Positions 14,302-23,913 are shown, numbered from the stretch's first letter. The stretch: 33,421 bases of DNA from Planctomycetaceae bacterium (GCA_009776995.1 WRMR01000002.1:1-33421); one strand, 5' to 3'. Notes: generated from the letters alone by a model not told the origin. Program-made: numbers and translations.

Positions 14302-17300
14302 ATGCCCGACTTCTCAAAATTGAAAAAGGAAATTTCGCACGTCATGCTGGCCGACCGTTTTCGGCTGGGCAACCGGTTGCGGCAGTTGGAACGGAAATCG
14401 CTCGACGGGTGGGGCGGTGGGCGTGACTTATCCGCGCGGCGGGAGACGCTCGAAAACGACATTGCCGTTTCGTACCAGAAAGTCGAACAACGGCGGAAAC
14501 ATTGGCCGAAGCTCGCGTTTGACGAAACCTTGCCGGTCAATGAGCGTCGTGCGGAAATTGCGGAAACGCTCAAGACCAACCAGGTCGTCGTGATTTGCGG
14601 CGAGACCGGTTCGGGCAAGTCAACGCAATTGCCGAAAATCTGCCTCGACATCGGGTGCGGCTTGTATGGCATGATCGGTCACACGCAACCGCGACGCATT
14701 GCCGCGCGTTCGGTTGCTGCGCGCATCGCCGAAGAACTCGGCACGCCGCTTGGAAAGCATGTCGGTTACAAGGTTCGATTCTCCGATCAAACCTCGTCCG
14801 AAACGCTCGTCAAACTGATGACCGACGGCATTTTGCTCGCCGAATCGCAAAACGACAAGTTTTTCGAGCAATACGACACGATCATTATTGACGAAGCCCA
14901 TGAACGCTCGCTGAACATTGACTTTTTACTCGGCATGATGCGTCGTCTTGTCAAGCAACGTCGTGACCTGAAACTGATCATCACCTCGGCCACCATTGAT
15001 GCCGCACGCTTTGCCGAACATTTTAGTATGGGCAACAAAAAGGTGCCGGTCATTGAAGTGTCCGGACGCACTTACCCGATTGAAATCCGCTATCGTCCGA
15101 TGCTCACGGAGGATATTGACGAGACGGAGAGTGACGATGCAGACGAATCGGACCCGTTGCGGGCAGTGCTGAAAGCGGTGGACGAACTTGCGGCGGAAGG
15201 CCCCGGTGACATGCTCGTGTTTATGCCGACCGAGCGCGACATTCTCGAAACGGCGAAACTGCTCCGTTCGCACACATTGCCTGGTGACCCCTTGCGCAAG
15301 ACGGAAATTTTGCCGCTTTATGCGCGATTGCCCGTCGAGCAGCAACAGCGCATTTTCAAAACCTCGGCTCACCGCCGGATTGTCATTGCGACCAACGTTG
15401 CGGAATCGTCGCTCACTGTGCCGGGCATCCGCTTCGTTATTGACACCGGCACGGCACGCATGAGCCGCTACTCGGCGCGGTCCCGCACGCAACGACTGCC
15501 GATTGAAGCCGTCTCACAAGCGTCCGCAGACCAGCGTGCCGGACGTTGCGGACGTGTCGGACCGGGCGTTTGTGTGCGGCTGTATTCGGAATCCGATTAC
15601 AACAAGCGCGACCGTTACACGACACCGGAAATTCAGCGGACCAACCTTGCGTCGGTCATTTTGCAAACGAAATCACTCCAGTTGGGTGCCGTCGAAAAGT
15701 TCCCGTTCATCGATCCGCCACGTTCGGCGGCAATCACAGACGGTTACAAAACGCTGTTCGAAATTGGAGCCATCGACAACGAGAAAAACCTCACGTCCAT
15801 TGGTCGGCAGTTGGCGCAACTGCCGGTTGACCCGCGTATTGGACGCATGATTCTTGCGGCGAACGAAAACGGTGCATTGCGTGAGATGCTGATTATCGCG
15901 GCGGCACTCGAAATCCAGGACCCGCGCGAACGACCACACGAATTGCAGGAAAAAGCGGACGCGGCCCATCAGAAATTTCTTGATCCGCAGTCTGATTTTC
16001 TCGCTTACCTCAAGATGTGGGAGTTTTACCACAACCTGAAAGACAAGATTTCGCAAAACCAGCTTCGCAAGGCACGTGCGCAGAATTTTCTTTCGTACAA
16101 CCGGATGCGCGAGTGGTCGGATATTCATTTGCAGCTCAAGAGGCTTCTGGGTGAGACTTCAGGTTTCAGGCTTCAGAATGAAGTATCAAATGACAAACCT
16201 GAAGTCCGAAGTCCGAAGTCCGAAGCCTTATATGACAACTTGCATTGTGCGATTCTTACAGGGATGTTGTCGGGCATTGCGCAGCGGGATCAGAAATATG
16301 AGTACAACGTGACCGGCGGCGGCAAGTTTTTTCTCTGGCCGGGCAGCGGGGTTGCCAAGAGAGTGGCGAGTGGCGAGGGGCTAGTGGCTAGTGATTGCCA
16401 AAATGTGACTGGCCGCTCACCACTCGCCACTCGCCACCTAAATTGGATCGTTGCAACAGAACGTGTCGAGACGACACGGAAGTATTTGCGGACGGTCGCG
16501 CGTATTGAGACTGATTGGGTTGAGCCGTTGGCCGGGCACCTGATCAACAAGAGTTACAACGAGCCGCATTGGTCGCCGGAAACGGGGTATGTCAACGCTT
16601 ACGAAAAAGTGTCGCTGTTCGGACTGACGCTCGTGCCGAGACGCCGTGTCAATTACGGCACCGTCAATCCGCAGGAAGCCCGCGAAATTTTTATCAACTG
16701 CGCGTTGGTGGATGGCGAGCTTGACACGAAAGTCGAGTTTTTTCGGCATAATCAGGCCATTCGTGAAGAGGCGATTGCATTGCAGGCAAAGTTGCGACGG
16801 CACGATTTCCTGCTCGGTACCCGGGCGATTTACGATTTTTACCAAAGCCGTATTCCCGACACGGTGTATGACAGGCCGACGCTCGAACGCTGGCACAAAA
16901 CGCTTGACAACAACGGACGGCGCAACCTTTTGATGACGCTCGGCGATGTCGCACGGGAGGAAATCGACGAAGCAACGGCGGCACAGTTTCCCGATGCGCT
17001 GGCGACACTGCACGGCACCGAAGCCCGTATTGAATACACGTTCAAACCCGGCGAAGCGGACGACGGTCTCACTGTGATTGTGCCGATTGAAAGTTTGCGC
17101 GAAGTTGAGCCGTCGCGACTCGGCTGGCTTGTTCCGGGGTTGCTTGAGCAAAAAGTCGAGGCGATGTTACGGGCATTGCCCAAAACGTTACGACGACCGT
17201 TGGTGCCGATTCCCGACACGACCAAAGCGATTGTCTCGCAACTGCGATTCGGCGAAGGCAGTATCGAGGAAACAGTTGCGCGGCACGTCAGTCGCCTTGC

Positions 17301-18354
17301 AGGCGAACGGGTGACGATTGCCGATTTCGCGGGCGAACGGCTGCCAAGCGAACTGGTGATGAATATTCGCGTCGTCGGTAGCGATGGCAAACCAATCGCC
17401 GAAGGACGGCAACTTGAAACGTTGCGTAAAGAACTCGGTGTACAGGCGGCGGCGTCCGTTGCGGCGATTGACGATCCGACCTGGAGCCGCGACAAAGTGA
17501 CAACATGGGACTTTGGCGACTTTCCTGAAACGCTCGAAGTGCGTCGGGGCAACATGGCGATCACGGCGTATCCAACGCTGGTCGATCATCGCGATTCGAT
17601 TTCGCTGCGACTGGCTGACTCGCCGGACAAATCGCGGCGGCAGTCGCGGCACGGTCTGTTGCGGCTGTTTCAACTTGCCAACCGCAAGGAACTGAACACC
17701 CAGGCACAGTGGCTGCCGGGTTTCGACAAACTCAAGGTGTATGCCCAGGGCTTGCCTGAATTTGAGTTGAAACGTGACATCGCCGACCTGCTTGCCGCCC
17801 GCGCACTGGAGTTGGACACCCAATCTCTTCCCCGCTCGGAAGGCGCTTACAACGCCCGGGTGCAACAGGGGAAGACGCGCATCGGTCTTGCCGTGCAGGA
17901 CGTAACTCGCGTGATGACGCCGTTACTCGAAAACTTTCAAGCGGTGCGGTTGCTCGTCGAGCAGCATAAAAACTCGCGGTACCAGACGACACTCACCGAT
18001 GTCAAGGCACAGGTCAATCGGCTGTTCCCGCCCGGCTTTTTGACGGAAACCAACTGGCAATGGCTGAAGGAATACCCACGCTATTTGAAGGCAATCACGC
18101 AACGCTTCGACAAACTCAAAAGCGGCGGCGAGCGGCATGACAGTGAATCGACGGCCATACTCAACGAATGGTGGTTACGTTACGAAGACCGGCTCGCACT
18201 GCACGAAACGATGGGCATCATGGACCCGGAACTGGAAACGCTCCGCTGGATGCTCGAAGAATACCGCGTTTCGTTGTTTGCTCAAAAACTCGGCACGTCG
18301 GTCAAAGTGTCCGAAACAAGGCTCGAAAAGCAGTTTGAAAAAACAAGGGCGTAA
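14302..18354 (+). CDS. hrpA: ATP-dependent RNA helicase HrpA (DEAH box)
   Basis: 1350 residues, as in other HrpA proteins (about 1300). Helicase motifs are GETGSGKST at 100-108, DEAH at 197-200, SATIDA, NVAESSLTVPG and QRAGRCGRVG at about 411-420. HA2/ratchet and OB-type domains follow, then the long DUF3418 C-terminal region that marks HrpA. The protein unwinds RNA with ATP in the cytoplasm; E. coli HrpA resolves stalled or collided ribosomes. Two stretches do not belong to the family: about 618-643 (SGFRLQNEV...EVRSPKSEA) and about 688-712 (RVASGEGLV...SPLATRH). Both are encoded by palindromic repeats inserted in frame near the junction of the HA2/OB region. The protein remains fully open across both. 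An extended -10 box lies 52 bases upstream. Confidence 0.92.
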   Translation: MPDFSKLKKEISHVMLADRFRLGNRLRQLERKSLDGWGGGRDLSARRETLENDIAVSYQKVEQRRKHWPKLAFDETLPVNERRAEIAETLKTNQVVVICGETGSGKSTQLPKICLDIGCGLYGMIGHTQPRRIAARSVAARIAEELGTPLGKHVGYKVRFSDQTSSETLVKLMTDGILLAESQNDKFFEQYDTIIIDEAHERSLNIDFLLGMMRRLVKQRRDLKLIITSATIDAARFAEHFSMGNKKVPVIEVSGRTYPIEIRYRPMLTEDIDETESDDADESDPLRAVLKAVDELAAEGPGDMLVFMPTERDILETAKLLRSHTLPGDPLRKTEILPLYARLPVEQQQRIFKTSAHRRIVIATNVAESSLTVPGIRFVIDTGTARMSRYSARSRTQRLPIEAVSQASADQRAGRCGRVGPGVCVRLYSESDYNKRDRYTTPEIQRTNLASVILQTKSLQLGAVEKFPFIDPPRSAAITDGYKTLFEIGAIDNEKNLTSIGRQLAQLPVDPRIGRMILAANENGALREMLIIAAALEIQDPRERPHELQEKADAAHQKFLDPQSDFLAYLKMWEFYHNLKDKISQNQLRKARAQNFLSYNRMREWSDIHLQLKRLLGETSGFRLQNEVSNDKPEVRSPKSEALYDNLHCAILTGMLSGIAQRDQKYEYNVTGGGKFFLWPGSGVAKRVASGEGLVASDCQNVTGRSPLATRHLNWIVATERVETTRKYLRTVARIETDWVEPLAGHLINKSYNEPHWSPETGYVNAYEKVSLFGLTLVPRRRVNYGTVNPQEAREIFINCALVDGELDTKVEFFRHNQAIREEAIALQAKLRRHDFLLGTRAIYDFYQSRIPDTVYDRPTLERWHKTLDNNGRRNLLMTLGDVAREEIDEATAAQFPDALATLHGTEARIEYTFKPGEADDGLTVIVPIESLREVEPSRLGWLVPGLLEQKVEAMLRALPKTLRRPLVPIPDTTKAIVSQLRFGEGSIEETVARHVSRLAGERVTIADFAGERLPSELVMNIRVVGSDGKPIAEGRQLETLRKELGVQAAASVAAIDDPTWSRDKVTTWDFGDFPETLEVRRGNMAITAYPTLVDHRDSISLRLADSPDKSRRQSRHGLLRLFQLANRKELNTQAQWLPGFDKLKVYAQGLPEFELKRDIADLLAARALELDTQSLPRSEGAYNARVQQGKTRIGLAVQDVTRVMTPLLENFQAVRLLVEQHKNSRYQTTLTDVKAQVNRLFPPGFLTETNWQWLKEYPRYLKAITQRFDKLKSGGERHDSESTAILNEWWLRYEDRLALHETMGIMDPELETLRWMLEEYRVSLFAQKLGTSVKVSETRLEKQFEKTRA
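16154..16228. repeat. Palindromic repeat inserted in frame in hrpA (family 1, same as in DUF58 gene)
   Basis: The left arm (ACTTCAGGTTTCAGGCTTCA, about 16154-16176) and the right arm (16199-16228, three GAAGTCC units) are imperfect inverted copies. The encoded peptide SGFRLQ ... EVRSPKSEA matches the one in the DUF58 protein in the same frame and orientation. Confidence 0.8.
16363..16437. repeat. Palindromic repeat inserted in frame in hrpA (family 2)
   Basis: GTGGCGAGTGGCGAGGG (16363-16379) is answered by CACTCGCCACTCGCCAC (16421-16437), with GCTAGTGGCTAGTG between. Different sequence from family 1, but again a palindrome carried in frame. It lies inside the segment that links the GSG block to VATERVETTR. 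Confidence 0.75.
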
Positions 18355-18389
18355 GTGTTACTGCTACCTGCCAAGCCTTGTTTTGTGAG

Positions 18390-18457
18390 TAGCAGCAACC
18401 GGGAACGGATGTAACCGATTTTTGATCCTTCACCCGTCGCTCACGCTCCGGGCTTCT
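18390..18457. repeat. Intergenic palindromic repeat, family AGCAACCGGGAACG (copy 2)
   Basis: The left arm AGCAGCAACCGGGAACGGAT is answered by GTCGCTCACGCTCCGGGCTT at about 18436-18455. It closely matches 5330-5408. It lies in the 479-base gap 18355-18833 after hrpA; beyond it I see only AT-rich sequence without a supportable gene or clear promoter. Confidence 0.7.
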
Positions 18458-18833
18458 CTTGGAAAACCGCATTTTTGAGTTTGGCCGGGTAATACTCGCC
18501 TGCAAAATATTCGTCTTGACAGATTCGCAGAAATAGGGAACAATCATGGCCGCAGTCAGCAAGAAATAATGCGTTGAAATTGAAAGTTTTACACAAGATA
18601 CGCAATACGGGTAAAGATCGATGATTGTTCACTCTGTACTTGATGCCCTGGAAACTTTTTATCAATCTTTGCGAAATCAGTCCATTTCGATTGGATTCTT
18701 TTTTGCGGCTGCGTATGATAGGACTTAATCATTGTCGCAGAATGAGGCTTATTGATTATCCCTAACGCTTGAAACGGAACGACAACAGGCAATTTCGTTG
18801 CTTTGACAACGAGGCCGCAAGGAAGCCAACCCC

Positions 18834-20330
18834 ATGCTCGGATTTACAGGAAACGGAAAACCGCTTGCACTTCGACAGACATTGAAAATTGCCTCAACTT
18901 CGGCAAAAGAGGAAGTTTGGGTCAACTCATGCACTTGTGACGTGCGCACGCTTCGTCCCGGCGATCTTTTTGTCGCATTGGTCAACGATCATTTTGACGG
19001 ACATAACCACATCGATGAGGCACAGCGGCTCGGTTGCAAAGCGATTGTGGCCGAGCGGTCGATTCCGGGTATTCGGGTTCCGCTGTTTCTCGTGGCCAAC
19101 TCGCGTGAGGCTTATGGCATTCTGTGCCAAAAGCTGTACGACAGCCCTGCCGAAAAACTCAAGATCGTTGCCGTGACCGGCACCAACGGCAAAACCTGCA
19201 CGGCATTCCTCATTGCCGGTGTTTTGGCCGAGGCCGAACATCCGGTCGGCATTATCAGTTCCATCGGTATTTTTGACGGTGAACGGATGTACCCTTCGGT
19301 GGTGACAACGCCACCGGCCAACGAATTGGCGTACTGGCTTTCACGCATGGTCCTCAACGGTTGCACGCATTTGGTCGTTGAGGCTTCCAGTTACGCCATT
19401 GACCAGTATTATTTCTCCGGCATGGAGTTCGATGCCGTTTGCCTGACCGACATCCGCAACAATCACCTGGATTACCACAAGACGACCGAGCATTACCGAC
19501 GCACCATGCAGGGCATTTTCCGTTTCGCAAAAAAAGAAGCGATTGCCATCTGTAACGCCGACGATCCGGTCACACGCGCGATGATCCCTTTAATTGACAA
19601 CCCGCTGCTGACGACCGGCATCCGGCAGGAATGCGAAGTCAACGGGATACTCATCGACAAGTGCCGTAGCGAACAGACGTTTTACATCATGGCCGGTTCC
19701 GAAATGGTGCCGACCGCCACGCGCATCATCGGCGAATCGCACATCCGCAACGCGCTCACGGCAACGGCCTTCGGTATCAGCCAGGGCATTGATCTCAGGC
19801 AAGTGGTGCGCGGAATTGAACGCGTCGAGAGTATTCCGGGGCGAATGGAGCGCATCGAATGCGGACAACCGTTCGGCGTGTTTCTTGATTCGGCGCAAAC
19901 GCCCGAATCGCTGGCCGCCAACTTGTCAACGCTCCGCGATGTCACCGACGGCGGGGTTTATTGCATTTTCGGTTCAACCGCCGACGGGGGGACTCCCAAA
20001 AAACGCTTGCAACTCGGCCAAACGTTGCACCGGTTGGCCGATCATGTGATACTGACCGCAGAATCGCTGACCACCAAACGACCCGACCGTGCCATTCGCG
20101 AAATGTTGCGCGGGGTCAGCGGAATGCAGAAAGTGCAAATCATCCGTAATCGCGCCGACGCAATTTCGTCAACACTGGCGAAAATGCAGCCGGAAGATTG
20201 TGTGCTGATCGTCGGCAATGGCCGCGAAATCGAACCGGCCTGCTCCGATGACTCACTGCCGATGGACGAGCGAACCTACGTCAAAGACTGGCTCTATGAA
20301 AACCAACCACACTCTGTCCCTGCGTTTTGA
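18834..20330 (+). CDS. MurE-like Mur ligase family protein with altered catalytic motifs
   Basis: 498 residues in the three-domain Mur ligase plan: an N-terminal UDP-binding part (RPGDLFVAL), an ATPase domain with TGTNGKT at 115-121, and a C-terminal domain from about 335. MurE adds the third amino acid to UDP-MurNAc-dipeptide in peptidoglycan synthesis. Here several key positions differ: the SSH block is EASSYAI (Tyr187); the carbamylated lysine after HLDYH is Met225; DYAHTPD is DSAQTPE (352-358); and the DNPR motif that recognises diaminopimelate is absent around 407-418. The P-loop is intact. So ATP binding is likely but normal MurE chemistry is doubtful. AAGGAAG lies 8 bases before the ATG. 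It is followed after 34 bases by acpS and probably shares its transcript. It could be a second Mur ligase with another substrate. Confidence 0.8.
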   Translation: MLGFTGNGKPLALRQTLKIASTSAKEEVWVNSCTCDVRTLRPGDLFVALVNDHFDGHNHIDEAQRLGCKAIVAERSIPGIRVPLFLVANSREAYGILCQKLYDSPAEKLKIVAVTGTNGKTCTAFLIAGVLAEAEHPVGIISSIGIFDGERMYPSVVTTPPANELAYWLSRMVLNGCTHLVVEASSYAIDQYYFSGMEFDAVCLTDIRNNHLDYHKTTEHYRRTMQGIFRFAKKEAIAICNADDPVTRAMIPLIDNPLLTTGIRQECEVNGILIDKCRSEQTFYIMAGSEMVPTATRIIGESHIRNALTATAFGISQGIDLRQVVRGIERVESIPGRMERIECGQPFGVFLDSAQTPESLAANLSTLRDVTDGGVYCIFGSTADGGTPKKRLQLGQTLHRLADHVILTAESLTTKRPDRAIREMLRGVSGMQKVQIIRNRADAISSTLAKMQPEDCVLIVGNGREIEPACSDDSLPMDERTYVKDWLYENQPHSVPAF

Positions 20331-20364
20331 GTTGACAAGATTTTCCTTCGAATGATCGACTGTC

Positions 20365-20748
20365 ATGCGTATTATTGGAATCGGAACGGACATCACCGAA
20401 TGCGAACGGATTGCCCGGATGCTTGAGCGGCATCCGGAATCGTTTGCCGGGCGCGTATTCACCAATGCGGAGAACGCCTATTGCTCGCGCGGCAAGCGGC
20501 AGTCGGCGGAACACTACACCGGACGTTGGGCGGCCAAAGAAGCGGTTCTCAAGGCACTTGGCACCGGCTGGTCGGCGGGCATTACCTGGCGGGATATCGA
20601 AATTCTCAACGAACCGGGCGGGAAACCGTTTGTCCATCTGACCGGTGCCGCAGCGGAAATCGCCATGGAAAAAGGCATTACGGAAATTCAAATCAGCATT
20701 TCCCACTGCGTTTCCCATGCGGTGGCCTTTGCCGTCGCGGTGGGATAA
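20365..20748 (+). CDS. acpS: Holo-[acyl-carrier-protein] synthase
   Basis: 127 residues, the normal AcpS length. Blocks are IIGIGTDITECERI (Asp8 binds magnesium), RVFTNAENAYC, GRWAAKEAVLKALGTG (Glu and Lys of the active site) and ISISHCVSHAVAFAV. It transfers phosphopantetheine from CoA to the serine of acyl carrier protein. It follows the MurE-like gene by 34 bases on the same strand. A dispersed palindromic repeat lies just past its stop. Confidence 0.95.
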   Translation: MRIIGIGTDITECERIARMLERHPESFAGRVFTNAENAYCSRGKRQSAEHYTGRWAAKEAVLKALGTGWSAGITWRDIEILNEPGGKPFVHLTGAAAEIAMEKGITEIQISISHCVSHAVAFAVAVG

Positions 20749-20784
20749 GAAAGCGTTTTTTCCGAAAACGCAGTCGGATAGGTA

Positions 20785-20922
20785 CGGCAACCGGGAACTC
20801 GGACAGGTACAGCAGCCGGGAACGCAGAGAGGTCACATCGTGACCGAACGGAGTGACCGAATCACACGCCCCAATCCGGTCACTCCGTTCGCCTTTGGCG
20901 AACTTCGTTCCCGGCTGCTGTT
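20785..20922. repeat. Nested palindromic repeat, family AGCAGCCGGGAACG (copy 3)
   Basis: Outer arms ACAGCAGCCGGGAACG (20810-20825) and CGTTCCCGGCTGCTGT (about 20906-20921) are perfect inverse copies. An inner pair CGGAGTGACCG and CGGTCACTCCG forms a second stem. A partial extra arm lies at 20785-20803 (CGGCAACCGGGAACTCGGA). It fills most of the gap between the convergent acpS and DUF11 genes and may act as a bidirectional terminator, though there is no T-run. Confidence 0.75.
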
Positions 20923-20969
20923 TCTTGTGCCAAATCTTGGGACGAAATACATTTCCGCCAGGCGTCATG

Positions 20970-23816
20970 TCAATCCGTCGTACCAATCGCAGGCGGCGGC
21001 GAAAGTGCGGGAACGCCGGTTGTTCGTTGCAATCGTCCGGGCGATGCACTGAGAGACGGCGTGGGAGCCGTGATCGGCTGTTGGTTGAAATTCATGTCCG
21101 GTATCTGCATGACGGGAACGGTACTTCCGCCGCCATCAACCGTTGCTCCCTGCATCCGGCTTGAGGGCAATCCGGTGTTGGAACCGGCCGACGGACCGGG
21201 ATTTGCCAGCGGATTGACAGCCGTGGGAGCCATCGCCAGGGAGCCTTGCGGATTTGGTCCCGGTCTCGACATGCTTGGGACTCCCGGTGCAGTTGCTGAC
21301 GTATTGGTCGGAGGAAGCGTGTTCCTGTCATCCCGCAACGGATTTCCCTGTGCTATGGCAGATGTGCTGTCGCGCAGGGGCGGAGTGTCGCGTGCCAGTG
21401 CGCTGGGAGTTGTCTTGCTGTTGCGTTGATCCTGATAAAACCGTGACGTGATCTGGGTGTTCAGTTCCGTTTCAGCCGATTGGCATACGAGGATCGCGTT
21501 GACCTTGTGCCTGCCGGACTCCAATCCGCGTCCCTTGATTTTGTAAGTCAGCTTTTCACGGGCGGATAGGATAGGGATACGATCCAACACGACTTCACGA
21601 CCTTCCACGTCAATTTTTGCCCGCCCGCCGATCACGTCAATCGGCTCGATGGCACTGGCGAAATAGACGCCAACCTCAATGTTGTCCGCCGCTTTGGAAC
21701 CCCGGTTGGTGATGGTTACCACATACTCCGTCGTTGCCCCCACTTCGATGGGGTCTTGCGGTTTGTCGATTTCCAGGATGATGTCCGCGATGGCGTCCAC
21801 GGATGTGACGGCATTTGCCGTTTGCGCCAACCCGGTTTTTTCGGTGACTCTTGCGTCAAGCCGGCATTCGCCCTCGCGTTTCGCCTCGCAGATGACCGTG
21901 CAGACGAATTCGCCATTGATGGGAAGCGTTCCGGCATCCCATTGAACACGATTCGTATCGGAGTCATACTCGCCGTTGTGCGTGCAGGAAACGAATTTGA
22001 CGCCCAGCGGCAGTGACGCTTCAACCACCGTGTTCAGGGACGCGGTGGTTCCCGTATTGCGGGCAATCAGCACATAGTCAAGCGTGTTATCGACATACTG
22101 CATTCCCGGGGCGTCAATATCCAACTCCAGAGCGGCACGTTTGATCATGACGCGTTTTACCGTTTCTTCCGACAAACCGTAGAGACCGGTGGCCTCGACC
22201 TTGATTTGCAACTCGTCCATTTCCTGGGCTTCGACGATCACTTCCAGAACTTTCTCCTCGCCCACTTTCAGGGAAGGGATAATGGTTTCCGCCTTGACCA
22301 CGCCGGAGGTTGAAAGTCTTAAATCCAGATCGGTTGCGTCGCCGTTGCCGATGTTCCTGATTTTGAGTCGGTACGATTCTTCCGCCCCCCAAATCACTTC
22401 GTCAGCCCCTTCAAATTCCATTTTGATGACGGGCTGTTGCACGTCAATTTTGGTGTGGGACGCCCGATTCTTGAAATCGATATTGTATTTTAGTTCGAAG
22501 GGACGTTTATCGCTAAGCATGATATGGAGCTTGAGTGTTTCCGACTTGTTTGGCGCGATCGGGCCGACCTGCCATTGAAAAATCTCGTAATCGTCATTCT
22601 GTGATTCCGACAGCACTCTGGTCGAACCGGTTGACAATTCCGGCGGCTGAGTGTTTTGCGCCCAGCGCGGCAGGTCAATATTGAGAACCACTCCTTCCGC
22701 CGGAACCGAACTGCTGTTGGCCACGACAAACTTGTAGGTCTCTTCCTTGCCGACGATCATGGCTTTCGGGCCTTGGAGGTCAACAGACAACACTGGACTT
22801 TGCAACGTGATCAAACCCCCATCGTTTTTGGACACACTCCTTGAATCCTCCTGTCTGGGAATCGGCGTGGGACGGGATTGGGAAAGGGGTTGAGGTGCCC
22901 GTTGGGATGTCTGCTCTTGGGTAACCGGCTCGCGAACCGCTCCACTTCGTTTTTCGGAATCGGCTTCGGACGTTTTGTCGTCGGACGGAACAACAGGAGG
23001 CGTTGCAAGGCTGCCTGACAGACTTCTTGTCGGTGGGGTTTCCGTGGAAAGGCTTTTGCTGTCGGTGGAAATGGAATTGCGGCTGGCGACTTTTGTGCCG
23101 GTCTCGGTATCGGTGGAAATGGATTTTTCGTTGTTTGCAGTGACACTTTGCCTCGAGGTTTCCCGTGTCTGCGCTGGTTCCGGATCGCTACCCGCCACCG
23201 GAGGCGGTGACGGCAGACCGCTCGCCGACGAACGCGCCGCGTTTGTATTGGGCGGGCTAATCTCCGGGACCCGGTCCTGCAACTCTCTCATGCGTGACAG
23301 CGTACTGGAGGGCGTGGTTCCCTGACTGCCGACAGTGGAACCGGAGATGGCTTGTGACAAAGGCGGACGTTGATTGAGTGACTGGGTTGTCCCGTACTGT
23401 TGCGACGCCGAGACCGACGTGACCGGTTGGTAACTTGGCGATGTTCTTGCTCCCGTTGCGGAACCGGTCGCCGGATAACCTCCGCTTTTCGGACGGGGAG
23501 GCTGCACCGGTTGACTGTACTGCTGTTGCGGCACCGGCTGTGATTGCGGCATCGGCTGTGCCGCATTGGCCGGGGCCACATGCTGATTCGTGTTTTTAGG
23601 GCTGTCGCTACTGCCAAAGAGTTTGCCGAATAGAGTGCCGCCCGACTTTTGGTTGGCGGATTGTTGTTGGGACTGAGCCTGGATTTGTTCCTGAGTTTGG
23701 GGAACCGCCGTCGCATTATACTGTGCTTGAGCCAGGACATAAGAGTACGTTCCCAGAGCGATCAGAGTGACGACACTCATCCGAAATACACGCTGTAATT
23801 GTTTTGAACTCAACAT
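20970..23816 (-). CDS. Large secreted DUF11-repeat protein with low-complexity N-terminal region
   Basis: 948 residues. A signal peptide covers about 1-30 (VVTLIALGTYSYVLAQA). Residues 30 to about 335 are rich in Gln, Ser, Pro and Thr. A region of four to five immunoglobulin-like repeats follows, about 340-800, with DUF11-type cores (KFVVANSSSVPAEGVVLNIDLP, YVLIARNTGTTASLNTVVEA, EYVVTITNRGSKAADNIEVG). The tail is again Pro/Ser/Asn-rich. Proteins of this kind are numerous in Planctomycetota and resemble OmcB-type outer-envelope proteins; a cell-envelope structural role is inferred. It is encoded alone, convergent with acpS, and has a good promoter at 23886-23913. Confidence 0.8.
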   Translation of the reverse strand: MLSSKQLQRVFRMSVVTLIALGTYSYVLAQAQYNATAVPQTQEQIQAQSQQQSANQKSGGTLFGKLFGSSDSPKNTNQHVAPANAAQPMPQSQPVPQQQYSQPVQPPRPKSGGYPATGSATGARTSPSYQPVTSVSASQQYGTTQSLNQRPPLSQAISGSTVGSQGTTPSSTLSRMRELQDRVPEISPPNTNAARSSASGLPSPPPVAGSDPEPAQTRETSRQSVTANNEKSISTDTETGTKVASRNSISTDSKSLSTETPPTRSLSGSLATPPVVPSDDKTSEADSEKRSGAVREPVTQEQTSQRAPQPLSQSRPTPIPRQEDSRSVSKNDGGLITLQSPVLSVDLQGPKAMIVGKEETYKFVVANSSSVPAEGVVLNIDLPRWAQNTQPPELSTGSTRVLSESQNDDYEIFQWQVGPIAPNKSETLKLHIMLSDKRPFELKYNIDFKNRASHTKIDVQQPVIKMEFEGADEVIWGAEESYRLKIRNIGNGDATDLDLRLSTSGVVKAETIIPSLKVGEEKVLEVIVEAQEMDELQIKVEATGLYGLSEETVKRVMIKRAALELDIDAPGMQYVDNTLDYVLIARNTGTTASLNTVVEASLPLGVKFVSCTHNGEYDSDTNRVQWDAGTLPINGEFVCTVICEAKREGECRLDARVTEKTGLAQTANAVTSVDAIADIILEIDKPQDPIEVGATTEYVVTITNRGSKAADNIEVGVYFASAIEPIDVIGGRAKIDVEGREVVLDRIPILSAREKLTYKIKGRGLESGRHKVNAILVCQSAETELNTQITSRFYQDQRNSKTTPSALARDTPPLRDSTSAIAQGNPLRDDRNTLPPTNTSATAPGVPSMSRPGPNPQGSLAMAPTAVNPLANPGPSAGSNTGLPSSRMQGATVDGGGSTVPVMQIPDMNFNQQPITAPTPSLSASPGRLQRTTGVPALSPPPAIGTTD

Positions 23817-23885
23817 CGCGTTGTCTTTCTTTTGAAACCGGAACTGAAAAACCGGACTGCTTGTTATGGTTTCCCAGTTGCAGTT

Positions 23886-23913
23886 GTGATAGCACCGAAC
23901 GCTTGGGTGTCAA
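23886..23913 (-). promoter_or_regulatory. Sigma70-type promoter for the DUF11 gene
   Basis: On the minus strand TTGACA (23913-23908), a 16-base spacer and TATCAC (23891-23886) lie about 70 bases before the ATG at 23816. The rest of the 311-base gap 23817-24127 shows no supportable gene. Confidence 0.5.

Noticed and set aside
16154..16228. CRISPR-like array (repeated GAAGTCC units)
   Set aside because: Units are tandem 7-9-mers with no spacers and form a palindrome inside a coding sequence.
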